NCBI RefSeq assembly: GCF_000966265.1
Contig: NZ_LANF01000009.1
Span: 124,001 to 188,000 of the forward strand
Direction: 5' to 3'
Length of the DNA: 64,000 bases
From: Palaeococcus ferrophilus DSM 13482
GTDB lineage: Archaea; Methanobacteriota_B; Thermococci; Thermococcales; Thermococcaceae
In this document: piece by piece, positions 36,176 to 44,676 of the stretch
How the letters are laid out: each line of letters starts with the position of its first letter
Numbering within the stretch: position 1 is the stretch's first letter
Translations under genes and position numbers: made by a program
Notes under the pieces: model-generated
What the model was told of the DNA's origin: nothing
Databases searched by the model: none
What the model saw: only the letters and a program-made list of their open reading frames with translations

Positions 36176-37750
36176 ATGAGGGCCCTTCCAGCGACTTTCA
36201 TTATCTTCATTGTCCTTCTTTCTTCCTTCAGTGTTGCAGTAGCTGACAGCAGCTTCAACGAGACCATCAGCACGCCTGCCTTGGAGATGCCTTCTCTCAC
36301 GATTTCAGATTACGTGAACAAAGCTCTCATCACGCTCAAGGCCTGGCGTTTCGACAGCACCGGCCTAATTGAGACTAACACGGGAATCTACGTTGATAAA
36401 AGGTTTTGGGACTGGCTTTCAGGCTCAATCCAAGAGAGCGCCAACCTCACCGACACGGCCCTCAAATGGGCTCAGGTGTTCAACCAGAAGGTTCAGAACG
36501 ATGAACCAATCCAGTGGATCTTTATCACCTGGACAAAGCCGAACGAGAGGCTCAAGGAAGCCCTTGAAGCCCTCGGAGCTGAGGTGCTTTACGTTGACGA
36601 CGACATCAATGCCATCTCGCTCAAGGCGAAGCCCTCGCTCATCAAGAACCTCGTATATTCACAGGCATTCGACTTTGATTATCGCTTCTACATCCGCGAG
36701 GTCTGGCCCGACCTCTACGTCGAGACCGGCCCCACGATCTTGGAGAATGAGACCACATTCACTCCGGCTAACGTGACAATTACCCCTGAACAGGTTTCCG
36801 GCGCAATCTGGAATATCAAGCTCGTTAAGGCTGACCTCGCCTGGAGTAAGGAGGGCATAACAGGCAAGGGCGTCACGGTCGCGGTTCTTGATACCGGTGT
36901 GGACTGTGACCACGTGATGCTCCAGGGAGCTTGTGTGGGCTTTGAGAACTTTGTAACTGACGAGCCTGCCAAAGATTTGAACGGTCATGGAACCCACGTC
37001 GCCGGTATCATCGCAGGGAGGCCTACCAAAGTCACGTGGGAAGGAAAGCAGGTTTATGTGAGTGGTGTCGCTCCAGAGGCAAACATCCTCGCAGTCAAGG
37101 TTCTTGGCCAGAACGGCGGCGGCACGATGACGCAGATCATCCAGGGCCTCGACTATGTTGTCGAGTGGAAGAAAAAGCACCCCGGCGAGCCGATAGTTAT
37201 CAGCATGTCCCTTGGAAGTCCGTTCGGCTCTCCACGCGACCCGATGGTACAGAAGGTCGAGCAGATCATCAGGGAGGAGCACATTCCTGCGATTATTGCC
37301 GCAGGGAATGAGTTCGCAGTCATAGATTCTCCAGGACTTGCTTCGGGAGCCATTACAGTGGCTGCGGTGGATAGGGACATGAAAGTGGCGGACTTCAGCG
37401 GAAAGGGGCCGGGCCTAAACATCTACGACATCAAACCCGACATCGCCGCACCAGGAGTGAAAATCCTCTCTGCAAAAGCAGGAACAAAGAACGAGTTCAT
37501 CGCAATGTCGGGAACCAGCATGGCTACTCCACATGTGAGCGGTGTCGTGGCGCTGATTTTGCAGAAGCATGGCGATTTGACTCCAGAGACGATCAAACTC
37601 ATTCTCGAAAAGACGGCCTACCCCTTGGATGGCATTGACGCCCTGCCAACGTGGTCAGGAGCCGGAGTGGTTGATGCCTACGCCGCGGTCAAAGCCGAAC
37701 CAAATGAAGCTGGAGGACTCATCGACTTCCTCAGGAGGTTGCTCGGATGA
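36176..37750 (+). CDS. Subtilisin-like serine protease
   Basis: A 524-aa secreted subtilase. Signal peptide at 1-24, a propeptide of about 180 residues, then the catalytic domain with all parts: Asp in VAVLDTGVDCDHV, His in DLNGHGTHVAGIIAG, oxyanion Asn in IIAAGNEF, Ser in SGTSMATPHVSGVVAL. Compared with host pyrolysin or Tk-subtilisin it lacks C-terminal beta-jelly-roll domains. Its place inside the block of secreted proteins suggests that it matures or releases a partner on the cell surface, or helps breach the S-layer. ATG 36176 follows AAGGGGGCCTGATCC. Confidence 0.92.
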   Translation: MRALPATFIIFIVLLSSFSVAVADSSFNETISTPALEMPSLTISDYVNKALITLKAWRFDSTGLIETNTGIYVDKRFWDWLSGSIQESANLTDTALKWAQVFNQKVQNDEPIQWIFITWTKPNERLKEALEALGAEVLYVDDDINAISLKAKPSLIKNLVYSQAFDFDYRFYIREVWPDLYVETGPTILENETTFTPANVTITPEQVSGAIWNIKLVKADLAWSKEGITGKGVTVAVLDTGVDCDHVMLQGACVGFENFVTDEPAKDLNGHGTHVAGIIAGRPTKVTWEGKQVYVSGVAPEANILAVKVLGQNGGGTMTQIIQGLDYVVEWKKKHPGEPIVISMSLGSPFGSPRDPMVQKVEQIIREEHIPAIIAAGNEFAVIDSPGLASGAITVAAVDRDMKVADFSGKGPGLNIYDIKPDIAAPGVKILSAKAGTKNEFIAMSGTSMATPHVSGVVALILQKHGDLTPETIKLILEKTAYPLDGIDALPTWSGAGVVDAYAAVKAEPNEAGGLIDFLRRLLG

Positions 37751-37893
37751 AGAAGTTCATTATCTTCCTCCTGATTATCCTCCTCTTCACGCTCTTCCTA
37801 GTCGGCGTGCAGAAGTTCCTAGAGAACGTGAGCCTTGCAATAGCAATCGCCCTCGTGCTCCGCATCGTGGATGAGTATGTGGATGGTGATTAA
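37747..37893 (+). CDS. Very small membrane protein
   Basis: A 48-aa ORF whose ATG overlaps the stop of the protease gene (ATGA). Nearly all of the N-terminal half is hydrophobic (FIIFLLIILLFTLFLVGV) and a second shorter segment (SLAIAIALVLRIV) follows. Good coupling and codon pattern support it. Role unknown; it may be a subunit or chaperone of the envelope complex. Confidence 0.6.
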   Translation: MKKFIIFLLIILLFTLFLVGVQKFLENVSLAIAIALVLRIVDEYVDGD

Positions 37894-37894
37894 C

Positions 37895-38148
37895 ATGTTC
37901 GGCCTCGAAGACCTTCCGTTTCCAGTCAAGCTCATCATTGCAATTATCTTCGACGTAGTTGACGCACTAAATTGGCTTCCAGGCAGTGACGTGGTTGAAA
38001 TGCCCATCGGGGGGCGATTGCATACCTGCTGACCGACAACGTCGGAGCGATGGCAGCAGGAGCGGCGGATGGAATCCTTCCCGCACCAATCGACTTCATT
38101 CCAACAACAACCGCCCTCGTGCTCGCGGACCATATGGGGTGGCTCTGA
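37895..38148 (+). CDS. Small membrane protein, apparent -1 frameshift
   Basis: ATG 37895 has GGTGATTAAC upstream and gives FGLEDLPFPVKLIIAIIFDVVDALNWLPG, a hydrophobic protein, up to a run of six G (38009-38014). As written the frame then stops at TGA 38034. With seven G the frame continues as GGAIAYLLTDNVGAMAAGAADG...VLADHMGWL to TGA 38148, an 84-aa protein with two membrane segments. The downstream part has no start of its own, so one missing base in the G run is the simplest reading. It may be a sequencing error or a recent mutation. Confidence 0.6.
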
Positions 38149-38189
38149 GCGCTTTCTTTTTTCTCAATTCAACGTGAGAGGTGAGAAAA

Positions 38190-38573
38190 ATGGGGCTGCT
38201 CGCGATCATATTCCTCGTATTCATCATCACGTTTGCACTCGCGACGATGTGGTATTCCAGCGGTGAGGCTGCGTTCTTCCTAACTCTCGGCATAGTGGGC
38301 CTCGTCTTCTTTTGGGATCTCTCGTCCAACGGAGGCCAGTTCCTAGCCACACCAATCATCATGATCGGTGACTGGCTCGGCATCAGGCTCTGGACGGCGC
38401 TCTTCCTCTTCCTGACGACCTTAGGTGGCTATGTTTTCGGAAATTGGGGCAAAGCAATCGTCTTCCTCGTGCTGGCATTGATCATCCTTTACGCCCTCGG
38501 CCTCCTCGGACCGATAGCGAGCGGCGACCTGAGCGCGATCAAGCAGGCCGTCCAAGTCGGAGGTGGTGGGTGA
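38190..38573 (+). CDS. Polytopic membrane protein
   Basis: A 127-aa protein with four hydrophobic segments (residues about 2-20, 28-45, 66-84, 88-106) and a short glycine-ending tail. ATG 38190 follows GAGAGGTGAGAAAA. It is coupled to the next gene (TGATG overlap). I do not recognise a family; the compact four-helix design is compatible with a small pore or anchor component of the envelope block. Confidence 0.65.
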   Translation: MGLLAIIFLVFIITFALATMWYSSGEAAFFLTLGIVGLVFFWDLSSNGGQFLATPIIMIGDWLGIRLWTALFLFLTTLGGYVFGNWGKAIVFLVLALIILYALGLLGPIASGDLSAIKQAVQVGGGG

Positions 38574-39289
38574 TGTACAATCCCTCCCTCGCCGCCGCGA
38601 CCTCACAGGCAGTCATGCTGAGCGTCTTTGTCGTAGTAGCGGCGTTCTTTGCTTACTTCGTCACCTCCAGAAGGGCCGACGTATTTGGAGCCATCCTGCT
38701 CATGCTCCTCGCCGTATTCCTCGCAAAGAACTACTATTATCTCGTCTACGCCGCCGGTGCGATGCTCGTCCTTGCTACTGTGGCTTATATCACCAGCTAT
38801 GATGAAGGGACAGTATCAGGGGCGCTGTTTTGGGCCGGAATCGGCCTCTTCGCCTCGCTCATGATATTCTACGTCATGCCCGAAACAATCAAGATGGGGC
38901 AGGATCAGGCATTCATCTACATCGTGCTCGTCCCGAGCTTCCTCATTGTCCTTATTTCGGACTGGAAAGGAAAATTCAACTTCGAGTGGGAGAACGCGCT
39001 CGCCATCCTTGCTCCAGTCTTCTTCGCCCTGGCATTTGTCAGCATGGTGGGGGTATCACACATCATTTGGGGAGCGGCGATCATGCTCTTTGCTGTCATA
39101 CTCGAATACCTCAATGCAGGATTTGTCTCGACGGTGGCTTTCGTCAGTGGCTTCATCATCTGGCTCGACGATGTTGTCGGATATTCGCTTTACCCTGACC
39201 ACGGAAACCTGGCAGCATTACACCTCCTTGGCCCAATAGGAGCGGGCCTCGTACTCATCTACATATACTTACTCGTGTGGGGTGATTGA
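38573..39289 (+). CDS. Polytopic membrane protein, about eight segments
   Basis: A 238-aa protein made almost entirely of hydrophobic helices (about eight), with short loops and charged positions near DWKGKFNFEWEN and WLDDVVGYSLYPDHGN. ATG 38573 overlaps the previous stop by one base. The frame is open upstream to 38444 but that part overlaps the preceding gene and has no ribosome site. It is the largest integral membrane protein of the element and the natural candidate for the membrane channel of a transfer machine; this is by position only, as VirB6-like similarity cannot be shown. Confidence 0.65.
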   Translation: MYNPSLAAATSQAVMLSVFVVVAAFFAYFVTSRRADVFGAILLMLLAVFLAKNYYYLVYAAGAMLVLATVAYITSYDEGTVSGALFWAGIGLFASLMIFYVMPETIKMGQDQAFIYIVLVPSFLIVLISDWKGKFNFEWENALAILAPVFFALAFVSMVGVSHIIWGAAIMLFAVILEYLNAGFVSTVAFVSGFIIWLDDVVGYSLYPDHGNLAALHLLGPIGAGLVLIYIYLLVWGD

Positions 39290-39290
39290 A

Positions 39291-39974
39291 GTGAGAAAGA
39301 AAGCTCTCGCTCTAGTGTTTATTTTGATTTTAGCCGCTCCAGCCGTCTCGGCCCTGAGCCTGAAGGACCTACTCAAAGGGAGCATGGACGCAGCCCTCGA
39401 CCTGTTCAAAAGAGAAATCTCACCAATAGACGGCTACAAATGCGTCAGCAAAGCCGAATCCATCATCCTTGAAGGGGCGCACTGGTATAATCCCGATTAT
39501 TACATCTACGCCGAAAATGCAACCGTGGAGTTCTCATGGTGGATTCCAAGGCACGTTGACGTCAAAGCAAAGGCATATAGGGTTTATTTTGGCCTCTTTG
39601 CCCTCCAGGTTGAGGAAAACGACGACATCTGGTGGACGTGGTGGAGACCCTATGGAAGCAAAGGGCCAGGACTCGGAGCCTTTTGGGTCAGCGGTTTCGA
39701 CTGGAAGAGAAGTGGAGTCAGCGAGGCAAAGAAGGCGTGCATCGCCTATGATCTGCCAAAGAGCGAGGACATCCTGAGCCTCGACTACGAGAACATGACC
39801 ATCCTCGAAAACGGAACCGTGCAGATCGTTCTTGAGAACGGGACAGAGCTCTTCAGGGACTTTGATGAGGTTTTCAAGATTAAAGAGATCAGAACGGGAA
39901 GTTTTGAGTTCAAGCACCTGATTGGGCCGCTCTATCTTGTTAGGAAGAAAGATGAGGAAGGAGGTGAAGAGTGA
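39291..39974 (+). CDS. Secreted protein of unknown function
   Basis: A 227-aa exported protein: signal peptide KALALVFILILAAPAVSA, then a soluble domain with tryptophan-rich segments (EFSWWIPRHVDV, DDIWWTWWRPYG) and two Cys (YKCVSK, KKACIAY) that could form a disulfide. GTG 39291 has GGGGTGATT upstream; GTG 39282 is also in frame but lies inside the site. No family recognised. Confidence 0.62.
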   Translation: MRKKALALVFILILAAPAVSALSLKDLLKGSMDAALDLFKREISPIDGYKCVSKAESIILEGAHWYNPDYYIYAENATVEFSWWIPRHVDVKAKAYRVYFGLFALQVEENDDIWWTWWRPYGSKGPGLGAFWVSGFDWKRSGVSEAKKACIAYDLPKSEDILSLDYENMTILENGTVQIVLENGTELFRDFDEVFKIKEIRTGSFEFKHLIGPLYLVRKKDEEGGEE

Positions 39975-40273
39975 TGGATATAAAGAGGGGTCTGATTCTA
40001 TCCGCCCTGTATGCTGTGCCGTTTTGGATAATTGCAGGACCTCCAGCGAGTGACATTGGACACGCCATACTGATTCCAATATACGTCGCAATCAGCTTCA
40101 TACTCGCCGGCATCGTGATGGTGGTTGGCGCAAAGTTCTTCGACCTCGACATAATACCGTGGGGGCTCATTATTCTCGCCAGCCCGCTGTTTGCAGTGCC
40201 CTTCACTCTGATTCCAGGGCTCTGGTACGTGCCGGCGGCGGTGATTTTCGTCATCGGGCTGATAGGGGGGTAA
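39974..40273 (+). CDS. Small membrane protein, three segments
   Basis: A 99-aa protein with hydrophobic segments near residues 10-27, 34-54 and 62-95. ATG 39974 overlaps the stop of the previous gene (TGATG) and has GGAGGTGAAGAG before it. Function unknown; part of the contiguous membrane-protein run. Confidence 0.6.
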   Translation: MDIKRGLILSALYAVPFWIIAGPPASDIGHAILIPIYVAISFILAGIVMVVGAKFFDLDIIPWGLIILASPLFAVPFTLIPGLWYVPAAVIFVIGLIGG

Positions 40274-40276
40274 GCT

Positions 40277-40429
40277 ATGGACGAGGTTACCAAGCTTGAA
40301 CGCATGCTCGAGGTCAACAGGGCGCTTAAGGAGAGGTTTGCACGGGAGGAAGCCCGCATCCTGCGCCTCCTCAAGCAGGCAAAGCAAGCAAAGATGAAAG
40401 GGGTGAATGAGCGTGGAACCCGCGCCTGA
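40277..40429 (+). CDS. Small helical charged protein
   Basis: A 50-aa ORF, strongly charged and helical (KLERMLEVNRALKERFAREEARILRLLKQAKQAKMK), with an even mix of acidic and basic residues typical of a short coiled coil. It begins four bases after the previous stop and overlaps the next gene by 23 bases. Supported by position and composition only. Confidence 0.5.
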   Translation: MDEVTKLERMLEVNRALKERFAREEARILRLLKQAKQAKMKGVNERGTRA

Positions 40430-41318
40430 GGTCAGAGAAGACATCCGCGCCGAGCTCGCGGCGAAGGTCGAGGGGAAAGAAAGCCAGAAAAGCAGGGTAC
40501 TCAAGCTCACACTAATCGGCATTGGCGCCGGCGCAGTCGCTGGCCTCGTGATGCTCGCCTTTCCAGGGTTCTACGACACGCTCGTCCAGGTACACGAAAG
40601 CCTGGCCGCGCCTAGATATTCATTCTATGTATTAATCGGTAGCATCCTCTTCGTCGAGTTCATGAGGGCGACTTGGGTCGAGTCGGCGAAAGCCCGCTCA
40701 AAGAGGCTCATCCCGCTCACATCACCCGAAATGGAAATTTGGGTCAAGGAAAAGCCGCTCCTCGGCCTCAAGTTCCCGTTCACGAGCAGGGAAGTCAAGA
40801 GCCGCAAGATAAAGCCCCACATTGTGGAAACGGAGTTGGGCTGGCGCGTGTATCCGAACAAGTCCCTCCTCTCGCCACAGTGGGACGGTGAGATCTACTT
40901 CATCCCGTATGATTCAATACATGGCTACGGCAACACGAGGGTCATCAGCGCCAGGAAACCAAGCCAACCAACTTACTACGAGACCGACCCCGTGACCGGT
41001 GAGGCCATTCCGGTCTACGTGTGGGAGCCCATAGATTTGGGCGAGGAAAAGTACATGAGAGCGCAGAAGGAAATCGCCTACCTCCAGGCCGAGAACCGCA
41101 TCCTCCAGGAATACGCTGCCAGGGGCTACGAGCTGGCCAAGACCATTAGCCAAATTCCGCAGGAGTTCTTCGAGGAACTCTCCAACAGAGGCTTCGAGAA
41201 GGCGAAGCAGATCCTCGACATTATGGGCAAGGGCTTCTTCAGCGAAGTCGGGAAGATCAAGAAGGAAGAGATCTCCGCCATTTTGGAAGCAATCAAGAAA
41301 GACCGCGAGGCCTGGTGA
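40407..41318 (+). CDS. Membrane protein with large cytoplasmic domain
   Basis: A 303-aa protein: short charged N-terminus, two membrane segments (residues about 32-52, LTLIGIGAGAVAGLVMLAF, and 70-87, YSFYVLIGSILFVEFM), then about 215 cytoplasmic residues. This part has a beta region (WRVYPNKSLLSPQWDGEIYFIPYDS) and a C-terminal coiled coil (EEKYMRAQKEIAYLQAENRILQEYAA). The design suits a membrane dock for the downstream ATPase. ATG 40407 follows GGGGTGA. No family recognised. Confidence 0.65.
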   Translation: MSVEPAPEVREDIRAELAAKVEGKESQKSRVLKLTLIGIGAGAVAGLVMLAFPGFYDTLVQVHESLAAPRYSFYVLIGSILFVEFMRATWVESAKARSKRLIPLTSPEMEIWVKEKPLLGLKFPFTSREVKSRKIKPHIVETELGWRVYPNKSLLSPQWDGEIYFIPYDSIHGYGNTRVISARKPSQPTYYETDPVTGEAIPVYVWEPIDLGEEKYMRAQKEIAYLQAENRILQEYAARGYELAKTISQIPQEFFEELSNRGFEKAKQILDIMGKGFFSEVGKIKKEEISAILEAIKKDREAW

Positions 41319-41344
41319 CTCTTTCGTTTTTCAATTTCCGCCGT

Positions 41345-41480
41345 GAAAGGGGCCGGACGTGAGTAGGGGTTCCGAAAGCGTCCGCCCCCACGGCAACGTC
41401 GGCCCGTGTGGGCCAAAAGGGCCGCGAGGTGATCAAGTCAAAGGCTGGCTTGATGGAGTGAAGGCCACACATCACGGGAA
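41345..41480 (+). ncRNA. Candidate structured RNA or leader upstream of the wHTH gene
   Basis: The 192-base gap 41319-41510 is GC-rich and has nested complementary segments. GGCCG (41351-41355) can pair with CGGCC (41400-41404), enclosing GGACG (41355-41359) with CGTCC (41379-41383). Further on, GTGAT (41429-41433) can pair with ATCAC (41471-41475), enclosing ATCAAG (41432-41437) with CTTGAT (41449-41454). No ORF fits. It could be a structured 5' leader or an independent RNA; pairing was found by eye and no covariation is available. Confidence 0.4.
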
Positions 41481-41510
41481 TCGAGCATTGGAGTCGGGGG
41501 AGGTGAAAAT

Positions 41511-42056
41511 GTGGCGAACGGGTTAGTCCTAAGTAGGTTTGAGTATATCTCCCGTTTGAAGGCCGAAGCGGCCGAGGATGGGGAAGCCAAGTACCTAGAC
41601 CTCGCTCTTTCTCTCATGGAAAAGGCGACACAGCTTGAGGAGGAGATGGAAAAAGTCCCTGGCATTTACAAGGAGAAAAAGCTCGAAATTGCACTTTCCA
41701 CGATAGAGCAGTACAAGCAGGCAAACGAGCTCCTCATCAAGGCGATTTTGGTTGGCGAGAGTGCAGAGATGGCATTGAGAAAGCTCGAAAGGATGCTGAG
41801 TTCAAGAGCGACGCTGAGGACGAAGATTATCGCAGTCCTCTACGGTGAGACCGAACCAGTAGGCCCCTCCGAGCTCGCCGAGCGCTTCGGCATCTCGGCA
41901 CAGGCAGTACATCAGGCACTCCAGGAGCTCGACAAGCTTAAGGTCGTAGAGAAGGACGAGAAAGGCCACTACAAGCTCCGTGACGGCGTGATGGACGAGG
42001 TGTTTCGGCTTCTCTGGCAGAGCGTTGCAGAGCTCAAGGCGAGGGGAGGCGTATGA
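41511..42056 (+). CDS. Coiled-coil protein with C-terminal winged helix
   Basis: A 181-aa protein. The first 110 residues are helical and charged with coiled-coil character; residues about 105-165 form a winged helix-turn-helix (PVGPSELAERFGISAQAVHQALQELDKLKVVEKDEKGHYKL). Probably a DNA-binding regulator or an adaptor that brings DNA to the ATPase encoded next to it; the two genes overlap by four bases (ATGA). Start is GTG 41511 after GGGGGAGGTGAAAAT. Confidence 0.72.
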   Translation: MANGLVLSRFEYISRLKAEAAEDGEAKYLDLALSLMEKATQLEEEMEKVPGIYKEKKLEIALSTIEQYKQANELLIKAILVGESAEMALRKLERMLSSRATLRTKIIAVLYGETEPVGPSELAERFGISAQAVHQALQELDKLKVVEKDEKGHYKLRDGVMDEVFRLLWQSVAELKARGGV

Positions 42057-43306
42057 TGAGTGCATATCTCGACCGCTTCGTCGTCCAGCCGCAGGAAATC
42101 AAAATCGACCAGCCAAGAACTCATGCCGTGGGAATTACCCGAGGCAGGAATTTCGTTTACGTGTCCGCCGACATGGTGCATCGCTATATCTCCGGCCAGA
42201 CTAACGCAGGGAAAACCACCCTTGCACAGACGCTCATGGAAGTTGACTTCCTCCGTGGGCGAAAAGTCGTCGAGATAGAGCCTGCCCTTGAGGCGAAGAA
42301 CGAGAGAGCCTTCATGAATTTGCCAAACGATGACGATGTAATGCTCGAGGTCCTCAACAAGTACTTCCACCTTGAGCCAAGACCCTTCAAGGCCATCGTA
42401 TACTCTCCAGCGACGCGGAAGTACAGGGCTTTCATGAAGAACGACGAGGGGATCCGCTCGAAGTTCTACAAGTCGCTCAAAATCACCGAGCCCGACGTTG
42501 TAGACCTCATCCCGGCCATTTTCCCTGGTGGATCCATTGAAAGGCTCATCATCAACAAGGCATATAAGAAATACACTGAAGAGATCCGGCCAAAGAGGAA
42601 AGAGCGCTCTATATCAGAATTCCTGGAAGTCTTCGAGGAGGTCGGAAAAGAGGCAAACTTCAGCAGCTTCACCCTGCTCAAGCTCGAATACATAGCGAGC
42701 GTCCTCCACAGCAACGGAGAGTACAAAATAGATGAAATACTCAAGAAAAAAGACGAGATCAGCGTTTTCACGTTCACTTTCATAAGGGACCCGCTCGAAA
42801 GGTACCTGTGGGCCATGGCCATTCTCAACATTATCTATGACAGATGGGAGTATCTCAAGCGGAAAGAAGATATTCTGAGCTTCTATGTAGCCGATGCCCA
42901 TCTGCTCGCACCAAAGAAGAAGAAAGACATGATCGACACCCTCGCCAGGTACCAGGAGCGCATGAAACAGAACTTGCAAGTCTACTCAAGAATCTCGCGA
43001 GGAAAAGGGCTATTGTGGACATTTGACAGTCAGGAATTCGACGACCTTGACGATGTCGTGGTTGCACAGTGCCAAGAGAGGTTCATCAAACGCATGAGGA
43101 ACCGGGAAGTTGCCGACAGGCTGAAGCTCGACCACACAGAGCTGCGGAGGCTCGACAAGAAGTTCGCATACTTCGATGATGGCTACATGGTCAAGAAAAT
43201 CCTCGTCAGGCCACCCATGAGCCGGAAGGCCCGCTCCGGAGAATTTCTTCCGATACACTTCATCAAGGAATACGAGAGGTGGGAGAATGAGGAAGCGAAT
43301 TATTAG
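42053..43306 (+). CDS. P-loop ATPase, HerA/FtsK/VirB4-like
   Basis: A 417-aa ATPase with Walker A ISGQTNAGKTTLAQTL at residues about 45-60. A hydrophobic strand ending in Asp, ILSFYVADAHLLAP near residue 280, is the likely Walker B, though it has DA in place of the usual DE/DD. RGKGLLWTFDSQEFDDL resembles the sensor strand of HerA/FtsK proteins (hhhhTQxPxxL). Such ATPases pump DNA or energise conjugation and packaging. No membrane segment, so it would dock on a membrane partner, and it lies between two candidates (40407 and 43287). ATPases of this type are a conserved part of the pT26-2-like elements, as I recall. Confidence 0.75.
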   Translation: MMSAYLDRFVVQPQEIKIDQPRTHAVGITRGRNFVYVSADMVHRYISGQTNAGKTTLAQTLMEVDFLRGRKVVEIEPALEAKNERAFMNLPNDDDVMLEVLNKYFHLEPRPFKAIVYSPATRKYRAFMKNDEGIRSKFYKSLKITEPDVVDLIPAIFPGGSIERLIINKAYKKYTEEIRPKRKERSISEFLEVFEEVGKEANFSSFTLLKLEYIASVLHSNGEYKIDEILKKKDEISVFTFTFIRDPLERYLWAMAILNIIYDRWEYLKRKEDILSFYVADAHLLAPKKKKDMIDTLARYQERMKQNLQVYSRISRGKGLLWTFDSQEFDDLDDVVVAQCQERFIKRMRNREVADRLKLDHTELRRLDKKFAYFDDGYMVKKILVRPPMSRKARSGEFLPIHFIKEYERWENEEANY

Positions 43307-44411
43307 TGTCTTACTCATAATAATATATATAGGAATATTGGAAAGCGCTGCGGCCATGAGTCAAACATTGAAACTCGATATTAGCAGTGAGGTATATATT
43401 GATAACATGCTCATCACAATAGATAAGAACAAACTCGACAACCGCACCGCCGCGATTATTGATTACCAGAACAGAACCTACCTCGTTTGGGAAAATGAAA
43501 ACATGACAATCGCAAATTACACAATCAAAGTTACCCCGTTCAAGGACTACGTTTACCTCGTGGTTTCCGCGCCCTTCAAATTCACCATTCGCTATCCAGT
43601 AGAAGAAAACCAAACCTCCACAAACACCACCGTCGCCAATCAAACGAGCTCAAATCAAACGGTCATCCCAAACACCACCACGCCGGCTCCTGGACCTGCT
43701 AACCTTACAGCAAATTATACATGCTCCAGCGTCGAGGAGTGTCAAAGAATCATCGACCAGCTCGAGGCAGAGCTCGAAAAGGAGAAACAGGAAAAAGCCG
43801 CGCTTGAGCGACAGATACAGTATCTCAAGCAGCAACTGAATCTCACAGAGCTCGAAAAGCAACAGTATGAGCAGCAAATCAAAATACTCGAGCAGGCCCT
43901 CGAGGAGAAGAACAAGCGCATACGTGAATTAGAGAGACAGATCGAGGAACTGCAGGCGCAGCAGTGGAGTTGGGAAACCTTCCGCGAGAAGAGCGAGGAA
44001 CAGTACCTTCTCTGGACGCCATACCTCTTCCCGGCCGTGTTAGGAAGCCTCGTCGTATACTATCGCAGATACAAGCGGACGAAGAAGTACGCCGAGGTCA
44101 TGATAGACCAGAAGGCCAGGGAGCTGAAAGAGGAGCTCCTGAGTGAGTACCTAAAGAAGGACATCCTGAGGGCCAAGATCGAGACCATCGTTGATGATCC
44201 GAACCTCCTCGTAATCCTGAGGACCATCATCCCGCAGCTGACCGGCTCGAGCGAGATCACGAAAGGTGACATCCTGAACATCGACATCGACCAGGTCGCC
44301 GAGCTCGCGAGAAAGAAGTTCCTGCTGAAGGAGAACCGCGTTGAATACCTGAAGAAGAAGCTCGCCGAACTCAAAGAGCAGATAAAGGAGGAGGTGGGCG
44401 AAGATGTTTGA
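43287..44411 (+). CDS. Exported coiled-coil protein with membrane anchor
   Basis: A 374-aa protein with an N-terminal signal or anchor (IISVLLIIIYIGILESAAA), an external beta domain, a linker with many N-glycosylation sequons (residues about 105-140), and a long coiled coil (about 150-225, ECQRIIDQLEAELEKEKQEK onward). A membrane segment (LFPAVLGSLVVYYR, about 245-260) and a charged cytoplasmic tail follow. An external stalk joined to a cytoplasmic domain suits a transfer-apparatus spanning protein. ATG 43287 lies 20 bases inside the ATPase gene, which points to coupled translation and a direct partnership. Confidence 0.7.
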   Translation: MRKRIISVLLIIIYIGILESAAAMSQTLKLDISSEVYIDNMLITIDKNKLDNRTAAIIDYQNRTYLVWENENMTIANYTIKVTPFKDYVYLVVSAPFKFTIRYPVEENQTSTNTTVANQTSSNQTVIPNTTTPAPGPANLTANYTCSSVEECQRIIDQLEAELEKEKQEKAALERQIQYLKQQLNLTELEKQQYEQQIKILEQALEEKNKRIRELERQIEELQAQQWSWETFREKSEEQYLLWTPYLFPAVLGSLVVYYRRYKRTKKYAEVMIDQKARELKEELLSEYLKKDILRAKIETIVDDPNLLVILRTIIPQLTGSSEITKGDILNIDIDQVAELARKKFLLKENRVEYLKKKLAELKEQIKEEVGEDV

Positions 44412-44676
44412 ATGGTTCTTCTTCCTTTCCCTTGCTTTGAGCGGCTGGCTAATCTACGAGATCACAAAAGACAAAGTGAGGGGCTACGGCAGATATTGGG
44501 TCACGATGAACGTCGAGGGCGACGCGGACCGGCTCGAGTACCTCATCAAGCAACTCGCCAAGGACCAGAAGATCAAGATTCGCAGTTTCAAAATCAGCGC
44601 CGAAAAGCCTTCCAAGCCGAAGAGGAAAAAGTTTTTTGGACGAACCACTAAAAAAGAAGAGGTGGGTCCCAAATGA
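44404..44676 (+). CDS. Small membrane-anchored basic protein
   Basis: A 90-aa protein: one N-terminal membrane segment (FFFLSLALSGWLIYEI), a short alpha/beta domain (YWVTMNVEGDADRLEYLIKQLAKD), and a very basic tail (KPSKPKRKKFFGRTTKK) that could bind nucleic acid or phospholipid. Overlaps the genes on both sides by a few bases. Unknown family. Confidence 0.6.
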   Translation: MFEWFFFLSLALSGWLIYEITKDKVRGYGRYWVTMNVEGDADRLEYLIKQLAKDQKIKIRSFKISAEKPSKPKRKKFFGRTTKKEEVGPK

